This document shows positions 20,735-32,000 of a DNA stretch of 64,000 bases, one piece after another. This stretch comes from Trametes villosa (taxonomy: Eukaryota > Basidiomycota > Agaricomycetes > Polyporales > Polyporaceae): positions 382,001-446,000 of the forward strand of contig PUDQ02000143.1 of assembly GCA_002964805.2 (NCBI GenBank). Reading direction: 5' to 3'. Numbering within the stretch: the stretch's first letter is position 1; the number at the start of each line of letters is the position of its first letter. The position numbers and the translations under genes were made by a program. Under the pieces are notes generated by a model. That model worked only from the letters and a program-made list of their open reading frames with translations. It was not told the origin of the DNA and did not search any database.

Positions 20735-22967
20735 ATGCCCGCCACGGCACTTCCAAGGGGGTCCCCAAGACCTAGCATGGACAGTGCCGTCGTAGATGAC
20801 CACGATATCTCGGACGCACCACGGCACTTCTCCCGCCTCGGCGACAAGGGTACTCTCCGCCCATTCGACGCCTCCGCACTCGACCTGTCCGAGGCGCACT
20901 CCGCGAGCTCGCTCGAACTCCCGCACACCCTGACAAGCGAGCGTATTCGGCGGCGGTCCGAACTGTCGCGCATCCGCCCGCTCGACTCCCCACCCGCCGT
21001 CGAACCCGAGTCGATCGAGCTTCCGGTCATCCAGGAACACTCGCCCGCGGGGGTCGTGCCGAGGAAGAAGCTCGACTTCCGCGAAGACGTGATCCCGACG
21101 AAGGACGACGACGTGGAGATCGCGCCGAGCTTCCCGAGCTCGCTCGCGCCGTCGCTCCGGCTCGAGGACGCGGAGGACACGGACTCGACCGCGCCCGCGA
21201 TCTCGGCCGCGCAGAAGGCGGTGAACCGGCGGAAGAACGCGATCCACTTCGCGACCTTGTGCTTCACGATCTTCTTGAACGGCTGGAACGACGGCACGAC
21301 TGGCCCGCTGCTGCCGAGGATTCAGTCGTACTACCATGTAAGCCTACGGCCTTCACCCTTTACGAGGTTTCTGCTATAGCGGGTGCTGAACTTCAATATC
21401 TAGCTCGGATATGCTATTGTGTCGTTGCTGTTCATCTTCAACACGATCGTAAGTCTCCCGGCTCGGACCCGAAGGCTGCGCTGACATCGTATAGGGTTAT
21501 CTCTCCGGTGCGCTTGCAAACGTGTGGCTTACCGACAGGCTCGGCTTCGGCAAGGTACGTCTTCTCCACGCCTCTTCCTCCAGGCACGAGAGTTAACTCC
21601 GTGCCCTCCTAGGTTCTGCTGCTCGGTATGTACCAACATTCGCAACCGCACACAAGCGAGCTGACGTCCAACGCGTGAAGGTTCTGTGCTGCAGATCGTC
21701 GCCTACGCAGTCATGATCCCCGGCGGGCCCTTCCCGCTCATGTGCCTCGGCTTCGTGCTCATCGGTTTCGGGCTGTCGCTGCAGAACTCGCACGCGAACG
21801 GCTTCGTTGCGAGTTCGCGCAGCCATGTCTCCACCAAGATCTGTCTCCTGCATGCGACTTACGGTCCGTTCCTATCTCCATCTGTGAATCAACAACTAGC
21901 TAAACTTGCATAGGCTTCGGAGCGCTGGTTGCGCCGCTGATCTCGACACAGTTCGCGGAGCAGAAGCACTGGTCCTTCCACTACATGATCTCGTGTGCTC
22001 TATACGTGCTCAACACCGTCACCCTCTGGCTCGTATTCCGCGGAAAGCGCCAAGAAGGTACGCGCTGCCGCCGTCTCCGCGCAAATGACTCCTAACATGG
22101 CGCAATGAATGCAGAGATCAAGGCAGAGGTCGACGACCTGACCGTGGACCCGAACGCGATCGACTCGAACAAGTACAAGCAGATCTTCGGCATCCGCGAG
22201 GTGCACTTCCTCTCCGTCTTCGCGCTCATCTACGTCGGGACGGAGGTCACGATCGGCGGTATGTCTCCCCGTCACCGGCAATGGCCCGCGAAATCGTTAC
22301 TGATGGCGGGGCAGGCTGGAGTGTCACGTATGTGCAGCAGAAGCGCGGCGGCACGGCGAACGCGGGGTACATCTCGTCTGGCTTCTTCGGCGGGCTCATG
22401 CTTGGCCGCGTCGTACTGATGTGGCTGAACCGCAAGGTATGCACGACATTCCCGGCAATGTAATAACCGTGCTAACACGTAGCGCAGATCGGCGAACGGC
22501 GCGCACTCTTCCTCTACGCCCTCCTCGCTATCCAGTTCGTCCCTTCTCTCTTCCCACACTGTCGCAGCTGACCACCGCCGCAACCAGACTGGAAGTGACG
22601 GTGTGGGTCGTGCCCTCGCTCATCGAGAACGCGATTGCGGTCGCCTTCATCGGCCTGCTTCTCGGGCCAATGTACCCCATCCTCGTGAACCACAGCACGA
22701 AGATCCTCCCGCGCTGGCTGCTCACCGGCTGCATGGGCTACATCGCGGGCGTCGGCCAGGCGGGCTCCGCTGTGCTGCCTTTCATCACGGGTCTCCTCGC
22801 GTCGCGCTTTGGCATTGCCAGTCTCCAGCCGTTGTATGTATCTTTGTTGTCTTCCTGCTCCTGTACGAGCGCGAATCCTGACGTTGGTTCGCAGTATCGT
22901 GTCGATGATGTCGACGATGATCGTCATCTGGGCACTGATTCCGCGTGTCCGCCAGATCCCCACATAA
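20735..22967 (+). CDS. BSC6-like MFS transporter, tandem copy 1
   Basis: Model: join(20735..21337,21404..21448,21495..21554,21613..21625,21681..21863,21914..22057,22115..22258,22315..22436,22488..22534,22588..22833,22895..22967), 559 aa. A cytosolic, acidic and Ser-rich head of about 170 residues precedes GWNDGTTGPLLPRIQ, a signature of the fucose-permease/BSC6-like branch of the major facilitator superfamily. Then come VWLTDRLGFGK, SLQNSHANGFV, LLHATYG and the C-half motif LLGPMYPILVNHST. About 12 membrane helices can be drawn. Exon 4 is a 13-nt microexon. The intron that splits FFGG in copies 2 and 3 is absent here. The substrate is unknown. A second in-frame ATG at 20777 is an alternative start. 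Confidence 0.85.
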
Positions 22968-23787
22968 AGCCAGTATACCTTGCTGTCACTTCCGCATCGT
23001 CCATCGGGTTCGAGGGGTGCATAAGGCATCCAGTTCGTCTCCTCCCTAGATCCTCTCAGTGCGCCTCGCAGTTGTTATACGCTCCTAGACTTCCCCGTTC
23101 CCATTCCTAACGCCCTCACCGAATTGCTTCACATATAACGAGCTCGGTACGATAGACAGATGTGCTCGCTGTGTATGTATCTCTATCAGAACAAACCGTG
23201 CCCCCAGGCCTTAGCCCACTGGCTGCAGCCGCCCTCTCGACAAGTCGACCCAGCCTTTGCTTTGGATCCCAGGAGCCAATCAGCGTGCGCGAATCCTAGG
23301 ACCGAATCATCGGGCCGTATGCCCGGGTATCCCTGGCGGCCTCCGGACGGGCGCCTATGCTTCCCCGCAACTTGACCGTGAACGTCGAAAACTTGGCTGG
23401 TATACCAGAGACCACCTTAAACCCGCTCATCGCAGCTCTGAAACTGCCAGAATACTGTCACACGAAGGCTAAATCCGAAAGCAGAAGTTTGTATGGCGAA
23501 GAAAGAGCGTAAAAATGGCGTAAGTGAGAACCCGCCCACGACCGCCGCTGTTCCGACGGGTCAGCTGCGAACCACTGATAAAACTGCGCGACCCAGACGC
23601 GGTCCATTGCCGATAGCTCGAACAGAGGGTGCCCGCCGCCCTAGCCAGTGACCAGTGATGTTACGTCCCTGGCCATTGGTCATACGGCAGTGGTCTGTGC
23701 GGCGAACAAAACGCTGGAGGGCGGGGGACTCGCGTTCTTCCCCCCTTCCCCTTTCCTCAAGCTACCTGTCTAATAGCGGGTGGAAGA
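22968..23787. other. Spacer MFS-1 / MFS-2 with CCAAT box
   Basis: 820 bp. GCCAATCAG at about 23275-23283 is a good CCAAT box for the downstream gene. No coding signal is seen. Confidence 0.45.
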
Positions 23788-26086
23788 ATGGCTTCGCTCC
23801 ATGATGTGCACCTTCGCTCGGTCGCTACCCGGACAGCTGACGTAGAACAGGAGGTCCCCCAGAGGGCCGCGCCGGCGTCGCGGCTTGCTGGGGACAAGCA
23901 ACTCCTACGCGTCCTGAACGAGTCCGCGCTCGACGCCAACGAGATTGCATCAGCGTCTTCTCTAGAACTCCAAGCTACGCTCACGAGCGAACGCGTCCGC
24001 CGCCGCTCCGACATCTCGCGCATCCGACCCCTAGCGCCTCTTGCCGCCGACGACGCGGAAGCAATAGAGCTTTCATCCATCAATGAGGACGTTCAGGGAG
24101 CATCTACCGCCGTACGCGAGTCCGACGCCGGCATCACGTTCCGCGAGGATTTCCTCGCAGTTCCCGGCAAGAACGGCGACCCGGAGATTGCGCCTAGCTT
24201 CCCAAGTTCTCTTGCACCTTCCGTGCTGGCGGAGGACGAGACGGATTCTACCGCGCCCGCCATTTCCGCGTCACAGAAGGCTGTGTATAGGCGGAAGAGC
24301 CTGGTTCACTTCCTCGCCCTCTGTTTTGCTGTGTTCTGCATGGGCTGGAACGACGGGACAACGGGCCCCATGCTCCCGAGGATTCAAGCCAACTATCATG
24401 TTAGAGTGTTTGAATTATGATTCTGACGCGTACTGACGCGTTTGGTTTTGGCAGGTTGGCTTCGCCGTTGTATCGCTGCTCTTCGTGTCAAACACCCTTG
24501 TGAGCCGAGCGTGCTTGGGAAGAATTCTACGCCAGACGTGCTGACCTATCTATGGCAGGGTTTCATAAGCGGCGCGTTCGCCAATATATACCTAACCGAC
24601 CGTTTTGGCTTCGGGAAGGTGAGTGAAAGGTTTCAACATTCCCGAGCCTTCACCAGTCTGATGAATCCTCAACCAGGTATTGGTGATGGGTTAGTACCGC
24701 TCTACTGTACGTCCGCATCCATCGCTGAGCCAGAACTCCAGGGTCGCTCTGCCAGGTCGCCGCGTACGCGATGCTCAGCCCCGCGGGACCCTTCCCGCTC
24801 ATGTGCGCCGCGTTCGTTGCAATCGGGTTTGGGCTTTCGTTGCAGAACGCGCACTGTAACGGCTTCGTCGCGAGTCTGAAGAAGAGCGCCCACACGAAGA
24901 TGGGCTTCCTGCACGGCAGCTACGGTGGGCCTTTATCTTTCTCGTCCGCTTGACCTTCTCTGATGTGGCGCAGGTCTCGGAGCCCTGGTCTCGCCGCTGG
25001 TCGCGACGCAATTCGCTCAGAGCTCCTCGCACTGGTCGTTCCACTACATCATCTCGATGGGCCTTTACGTCGCGAACACCGTAGTGTTGTGGACGGTGTT
25101 CCGTGGGAGGCTGCAACAAGGTGAGCTCGGTGGCATATTCAATCTGCCCCCTAACTGAACCGCAGTCTTTAGAAATTATGGAAGAAGAAGGCGAGAGCGG
25201 CATTGCCGAGACGGTGGTAGACTCGAACAAATACAAGCAGGTCCTCGGCCTGAAAGAAGTGCACGTCCTATCCATGTTCTCGCTTATCTACGTCGGCGTC
25301 GAGGTTACAATGGGCGGTACGTAGCAAGTCGCCTTCGAGGTGCACACGACCTACGTATGATGCTAACAATGTTTTACAGGCTGGAGCGTGACTTATATTC
25401 TGGAGCGGCGCAACGGTAACTCGAACTCAGGCTACATCGCATCCGGCTTCTTCGGCGGTATGTGTAGGCAATTTTGGGCAAGTTGAAGGGGCTGACAGGG
25501 AGACAGGGTTAATGCTCGGGCGTATACTGTTGATGTGGCTCAACAAAAAGGTACAGCAACGCCTTACACTGACCACTGCGCGTTACTCACGATTGGCAGA
25601 TCGGAGAACGCCACGCGCTCTTCCTCTACGCCTTGCTCGCGATCTTGTAAGTATCATTCTTCCGCCATTTCTTTTTACCGCCAACTAACCGCCGGTCTCC
25701 GCCTAGTATCGAGGTCACTGTCTGGGTCGTGCCCTCGCTCATCGAGAACGCGATCGCCGTGTCCGTCGTCGGCCTCCTGCTCGGCCCGATGTACCCCATA
25801 TTGATGAACCACTCTACGACAATCCTCCCGCGCTGGCTACTCACGGCGTGCATGGGGTACATCGCCGCCGTCGGCCTCGCGGGTTCTGCAATCCTCCCGT
25901 TCATCACCGGTCTCCTTGCGTCGAAGTTCGGCATCGGGTCTCTGCAGCCATTGTGAGTTTTTCGCCGCGCATGTGTTGGGAAGGTATTCGAGGTGCTAAC
26001 GGGGCGACGGTAGCATCGTATCGATGATGTCGACGCTCATTGTTATTTGGGCCGTCATCCCTCGTGCGCGGGTCGTCCCCATATAA
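23788..26086 (+). CDS. BSC6-like MFS transporter, tandem copy 2
   Basis: Model: join(23788..24399,24455..24499,24559..24618,24677..24689,24742..24924,24974..25120,25173..25316,25380..25457,25507..25550,25600..25646,25707..25952,26014..26086), 563 aa. Core exons 2-5, 7 and 9-12 have the same lengths as their counterparts in copy 3, including the 13-nt exon 4 (GTATTGGTGATGG). It has GWNDGTTGPMLPRIQ, SLQNAHCNGFV, GFLHGSYG, GYIASGFFGG and LLGPMYPILMNHST. The N-terminal head is similar to copy 1 (TLTSERVRRRSDISRIRPL) but diverged. Plasma or vacuolar membrane is likely; direction and substrate are unknown. Confidence 0.86.
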
Positions 26087-26536
26087 TTTGTGGGGCGAGT
26101 TCCTCCTTCCAAGGGTTCAGGGCTGTATAGACAGGTTATAGGGTTGCGTTCTTAAAGCTTTAGGCCCAAGGCATACTGTGAGTTTCGTGTTGTACTATCC
26201 TGTACTTGGTTAACATGTCGGCAATTCGCAACGGTCAGCCGTGTGCTTGGCGCTTCTGCTGCTCGGAGTATCTTCGGGGGACGTTATCTACGACCCACTG
26301 AGCTGCCTTTACGTCTTGCCGGCGGTCAGATGGGCCCATTACGCCGTTTGTTGGTAAGCACCGCCAGACAGTCGAGACCGCTTAAATGTGGGGAATGCGG
26401 GGGAGCTTGACGCTACGTATTGTTGATGTCACAGTCGAGAGAGCGTACTGCGCAGGAGTCGTGTGAGTAGTAGCGGTTGTTCTTCCTTCACCTCCAGTGC
26501 CGTCCGCTCCCTGCGTACGCGAACACCGGCAAAACA
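26087..26536. other. Spacer MFS-2 / MFS-3
   Basis: 450 bp; no gene and no clear core promoter element is seen. Confidence 0.4.
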
Positions 26537-28826
26537 ATGGCTTCGTCTCAACTTGACCACACTGACATCAATATCACTGCAGCGGGATTACAGGACAGCA
26601 GCGTCGCCCCTGTTGACTTTCCCTCTAACCCGCTGACTGCAGACAATCCTGTGCTGAAGCCATCCGGTAGCCCTTTGCCCGGTCCAGCTACCGGTTCGAC
26701 CTCCTCGCTCCATCTTCCTGAGCCGATAGTCCCGAAGGAAGGAATCCGGCACCGTGCTGAACAGCCAGGGCCGCGGGCAGACATCGAGGAGATCGAGCTC
26801 TCTCCCATAACCACCACCATCGCCGGACGCAAAGTTGGCGCGTCCACAGCGGTACTTTCTGCAGGCTTCGCAGATCTCGAGGGTGGAGCGACGCTTGTGC
26901 AAACTTCCGCAGGCTCTATCCGCGCTGCCAGCGACCAGGATGTGCCGAATCCGGAGGACCCTACCGTCACCGCCTTGCACAAAAAGAAGAGTCTGGTACA
27001 CTTCGTCGCGCTGTGTGGGTCTCTCTTTGTCAACGGCTGGAACGACGCCACGACGGGGCCAATGCTCCCCAGAATCCAGGAGAAGTACAACGTGAGTAGA
27101 CTTTCGTCGATTTTATATTACTAAGTTTCTGAGCTGACATGGGGATCCACAGGTTGGCTTCGCCGTCGTCTCCCTCATATTCGTCTTCAATGCCGTCGTG
27201 AGCACGGTTGTTTGCTTTGTGTTGTCCTGTACCTTGAAGTGCCTATCTCCATCAGGGCTTCCTCAGCGGAGAGTTTGCGAATGTCTACCTTACAGACGGA
27301 CTCGGCTTCGGAAAGGTCCGCTTCCGAGCTACTGCAAGCCGGTAGAAACGTAGACTGACCCAACGTCTGGCGTCATCCAAGATTTTATTCATAGGTCTGA
27401 GTTCGCCCGAGTTCCGTAGTTTGTCACCCGATATACTGAGTACCATACAACTTACCAGGATCTCTCTGTCAAATCGGCGCATACGCCATCCTCGCGCCGG
27501 CGGGCCCCTTCCCGCTGATGTGCTTCGGCTACCTCATCATCGGATTCACGCTGGCCATCCAGGCTGCCCAGGCGACGGGATACGTCGCTAGCCTCAAGAA
27601 AGACTCCAATGCCAAGATGGGCTTTTTGCACGGGAGTTACGGTGCACTTCTTCCCTCGCGGTCTGGGGGTCGGTCAATGATACTGACGCAGTTGGATGGG
27701 GCAGGGTTGGGCGCACTGCTTTCACCTCTCGTCGCTACCGAGTTTGCGAAGAGTGCGAGATATTGGTCGTTCCACTTTATCATCTCCGCCGGCCTATATG
27801 CTGTCAATACCGCCGTGCTGTGGTACGTGTTCCGGGGACGGAGGCAGGAAGGTCAGCGCCTTGAAGTCAAGTGCTGCTGCCTCAGTTTGCTAATGCCTAA
27901 TTTCCTCTGTGGGCCAGAAATCATGGCGGAGGAAGGAGAAATAAGCAGCGACTCGGGCGACGTCAACTCGAACAAGTTCAGGCAAATGGTCGGCAACAAG
28001 GACGTCCACTTCCTGTCTTTTTTCGCGCTGATCTACGTCGGGATCGAGGTGACTATGGGCGGTGCGTACCAGCTAGCCTTTCTCATTGCAGTCGTTCTGA
28101 CGTGTACTGGACTAGGCTGGAGTGTGACATATATCCTCGAGAAACGCGGCGGTAGCGCCAACTCCGGATACATCTCGTCCGGATTCTTCGGCGGTAAGGA
28201 ATGTTCCTTGCACTTGAGCGACAGGGAGAACCTGACAGGTGGCTAGGAATAATGCTTGGGCGAATTCTCTTGCTATGGTTTAATAAGAAGGTCGTCATAT
28301 GTGTCTCCAACAACCTCCGAGACAAGTGCTAAAATCACCGCAGATCGGGGAGCGACGTGCACTCTTCCTTTACGCAGTCTTGGTCATCGGGTACGTTCCC
28401 ATAGTCGCCCTTCAACGGCCTACCCTCATACGTCGCTCGCATCACGTTCAGTCTCGAGGTTACCGTTTGGGTCGTCCCCTCGCTCATCGAGAACGCCGTG
28501 GCCGTTGCGCTCGTCGGCCTTCTCCTCGGGCCCATGTTCCCCATCCTGATGAACCACTCGACGACTATCCTACCCCGGTGGCTTCTCACCGCCTGCGCGG
28601 GATACATCGCGGGGGCGGGTCAGGCCGGCTCCGCGGTGCTCCCGTTCATCACTGGGTTGCTCGCGTCCAAGTTTGGCATCACAACCCTGCCGCCGTTGTG
28701 AGTGATTTGTTGCTTGCTCTACGAGCTCCGGGGTGCTCACTGCGGCTCCGCAGTGTGGTTTCTATGATGTCCACGCTGCTCGTGCTGTGGGCGTTGATTC
28801 CCCGCGCGCGGTATGTGCCGACGTGA
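26537..28826 (+). CDS. BSC6-like MFS transporter, tandem copy 3
   Basis: Model: join(26537..27091,27153..27197,27256..27315,27382..27394,27459..27641,27705..27851,27918..28061,28116..28193,28247..28290,28344..28390,28452..28697,28754..28826), 544 aa. At first sight the microexon seems broken, because the obvious acceptor at 27394 leads straight into a TGA. A 13-nt exon ATTTTATTCATAG (27382-27394) with acceptor CCAAG and donor GTCTGA restores the frame as KILFIGSLCQIGAY, matching the other copies. Motifs: GWNDATTGPMLPRIQ, IQAAQATGYV, GFLHGSYG, GYISSGFFGG, LLGPMFPILMNHST. The N-terminal head shares little with copies 1 and 2. The weak microexon donor could lower splicing efficiency. Confidence 0.82.
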
Positions 28827-28900
28827 AAGCAAGCAGATTGTATATACTGTTGCGATACAGTCGGTCTCCAATGAACGCCGTACCGTCACTTGCGGAAATT

Positions 28901-28927
28901 AGCCCCTATTGAAACTCTTGAACTTTC
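28901..28927. repeat. Target-site duplication, 3' side of LINE
   Basis: A 27-bp block beginning AGCCCCTA and ending ACTCTTGAACTTTC recurs at 39561-39582 apart from a 5-bp gap. The last 15 bp (AACTCTTGAACTTTC) are identical in both. It abuts the poly-T run. Confidence 0.75.
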
Positions 28928-28941
28928 TTTTTTTTTTTTTT
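28928..28941 (-). other. Poly(A) tail of LINE (poly-T on + strand)
   Basis: Fourteen T on the plus strand directly follow the target duplication. On the element's strand this is a 3' poly(A) tail, as expected from target-primed reverse transcription. Confidence 0.8.
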
Positions 28942-29083
28942 CAGGTGCTCGCCGGGCAGGCATCCTCAGACGCGTCCCGGACGATTGCAAGTAATGCAGG
29001 ACCGTAGTCCCTACACCAAGGGGGAAATGCTCTTTACGCACGCGAAGCCAGGCTCCACAGTGTAGGACTCCCCGCTGGGTACG

Positions 29084-32000
29084 TTAGCCCGGGTCTCCAC
29101 CCACAGGCACCAGCGAAATACCTACTAAAACCCCCTGTTCATACAGCCAGTCTCCCGTCCTCGCAGCCTCTCCCTCCAGGAGGCCCATCCACGTCGCCCT
29201 CACCTTGTCTTCCCCTAGAGCACGTTTCCCATGTCGCCTAGTATTAGTTGCTCCTTGGTCCAGATGGACCCGTTGGGTCAGCTTTGCTCGGAGCCTCGCC
29301 CGGACTTCCCGCTCCGAGTGCCTTTTGCCCGGCTCCTCACTCCATCCAATCACCCGCTCGCATCGGAGTGCCCAGACAAGGTGCGTGGCTTCACTCATGC
29401 ACATCCGGAGGGCCCTCGTGTCGGCCTGCCGAACCTCGCCGTCCGGAGTTCGGACTGAGAATACATGGGCTCCCAGGACGAAGCCCATTGAGATGGGAGG
29501 CAGCTCTATCTCCCTTTTCCGGAGGAGAGTCCGGATCGTCTCCCATACAAGTTCCTGCCCCGTCACTCTACATCTCGTTAGAATATGCTCCATGTCCTCC
29601 ACCTCGCCACAGTTCTCGCACCGTCCCCTCTCTTCATAGTTCGGGATGTGCTGCCAGTACTTACCAACCCGGTGGCCGTCGTGAATAGTCCGCCAGAGGA
29701 AGTCACGGGCTTTCCTACTCACCGGGTCCTTCCGTAGCCCTTTCCAGATTGCCGCCGCCGTCGGCACCGGTTGCTTCTCGCGCTCAAAGGCCTCGCTGAT
29801 CATTGTCAGGTTCCTCAGCGTCGCTTTCCTCAGCTTCTCCCCCCGCGCGCTCTCAACGCCTCTATACGCGAGGCTCTGGGTAAGTGCACTCAGTGCCGCG
29901 CCGTTTCTCATATACTTATGCATCGGCAGGTGCGTCGGCCAGAACTGGCGCGGCATCCCCGCCCCAGTTTTCGCTAGCTCGTCGGCGCCCTCATTTCCCT
30001 CCACGCCCGCGTGTCCTTTAACCCAGCGGAGCGTAGTCACCGCCGATCTCCCTCGCAGTGCCGCCGCCGCGTCCTGAAAGGGGCGCGCGTTTGCGATGCC
30101 AATCCACCCTTTCGCTTCCCATGCCGCAAGTCTGATAGTAAGTCCGTCCACAGCGTATTTCGAGTCACTAACAATATGCAGCGGGGCGAAGGGCGGGACC
30201 CGCTTTTCAGCCATAGTGATGGCGTAGATCTCCGCCACCTGATTTGATTGTTCGTCGTACGGCACACGCTCGCCAACATTCCGGGCATCCTCCTTTCCAA
30301 ACCATGCTCCACTTCCCGCTTCCGCCGACGCTGTGCCATTATGCGCACACGATCCATCGGTGAAAACCTCCACCGCTTCCGCATCGACACTAAATGGCCT
30401 CGGCGGGCGCGTCGCAACGTCAAGACCACGTCGTGCCGCCTGGGTGAAAACTCGGAAAGCCGCCGCCAGTGGTGTGCCCTGCGTCACCGACGGGTCAAAT
30501 ATAATTCGTCCTTGCTCTGCTCGTGCCGTCTCATTACCCCGCTGCCGGGATCTCGTGAGGGAAAGTCCATCATAGTTTCCCTCTCGCGCCAGATTCCATT
30601 TCGGCTTAAGCTTCTCCAGTACGCGTTCCGCCGTTACGGCGCACTGGTGCGGGTTCACACACCCTTTCTCTGCGCGGTCCCGCTCACACGCATCACACTC
30701 ACAATTTCTCGCAGTCACATGCTCCTCGTTCTCCGGTCTAAGCCGTATAGCGACCTGCATGCACTGGTCAACCGTACGGACACCATGCCTTTCCCTGAGG
30801 CACTTCCCCGCTAGCGTCTTCGCCATAGACCTCCCTGGTTCAGCTGCGACGTGATACCACACCGGCATCGCTCGCTTCAGCTGCTCGGACGGGACACATA
30901 CGTCGCATACCACCCCATACTTCTTAGCCACCGTCATCATTCGTCGTAGGTCCGTCGGGAGCTTTTTGGCACGTCTTGTACTCACCTCCCACCCTTGCAG
31001 GAATGCGTTCATGCGGGCCGTCGGCTCCGTCGTCTTTGACTTCGACGCCACAGCTTTTGCTAGCAAGGCATCTGCCACCAATGCCCACCTTGGTCTCGAT
31101 TCTGACAGGTTCAGATAGTCCTTAAGTCTCATGAGGTCAATCGCCTCATTTCTGGCATGCACGTCGAGTACATTCAGACCACCCTGCTCGATCGGGGCAT
31201 ACAAGGTTTCCCGGTCAATTCGGGGTTTCTTATCCCCATTCCACATGAACTCCGCAATCATCGCCACGATCCTATCCGCCACGCTCTTCGGCATTCCTTG
31301 GGCCTTAGCCAGGAATTGCGTTCTTCCCCCCACTTCAAGGTCAACTGCCAATTTTCGCCCAAGTAGGGTCGGTTTCCCCTTCGTCCAGTGCGTCAGGTTC
31401 TTTCTCATTGTTGCGATCATAGGGTTCCACGGTGTCGCGTCGTCCGCATCATTCCCGATCCATGCCCCGAGCGATCGAACCGCTTCCCCATCCTTGACGA
31501 TATGGACCCCCTCCGGAATTGGTGTTGCCGCCTCAAACAGCTTCCTAGTGGCAAGTACCTCCGCACGGTGTTCCTTTGTCCCTAGCGGAATTACCTCTGT
31601 TTTGCCCAGGTTGAACTTCGCTCTCGACGCCCGACACCAGACCGTCACCGGGGCCAGGGCTTGGTGATAATCATCTCCCGCACCAAGGAAGACCGTTGTG
31701 TCGTCCGCAAAGAGCGCCGCTATCAGTCTCTCCGTATCTCCCGGTATCATTAGTCCTCTAAGGGCTGACTTTCGCAACGCACACGCTAGAGGCTCGATGG
31801 CGAAGTCAAACAGCAGGCACGACATCGGATCCCCCTGCCGCACCCCTCTCCATATCCTAAAGGTTATGCTCTTTACCCCGTTTATAATGACGCAGCTGAC
31901 CGCATTCGCATACAGGTTTCTGACCGTATTTATGAATGTCTCCGGGAAGTTCATATGCCTCAGCGTCTCCCAGAGGTAATGGTGATCTATTCTATCATAT

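Noticed and set aside
27391..27405. Apparent stop (GTC TGA) in exon 4 of MFS-3, suggesting a pseudogene
   Set aside because: A different acceptor at 27381 gives a 13-nt exon of the same length and phase as in the other two copies, so the frame is intact.
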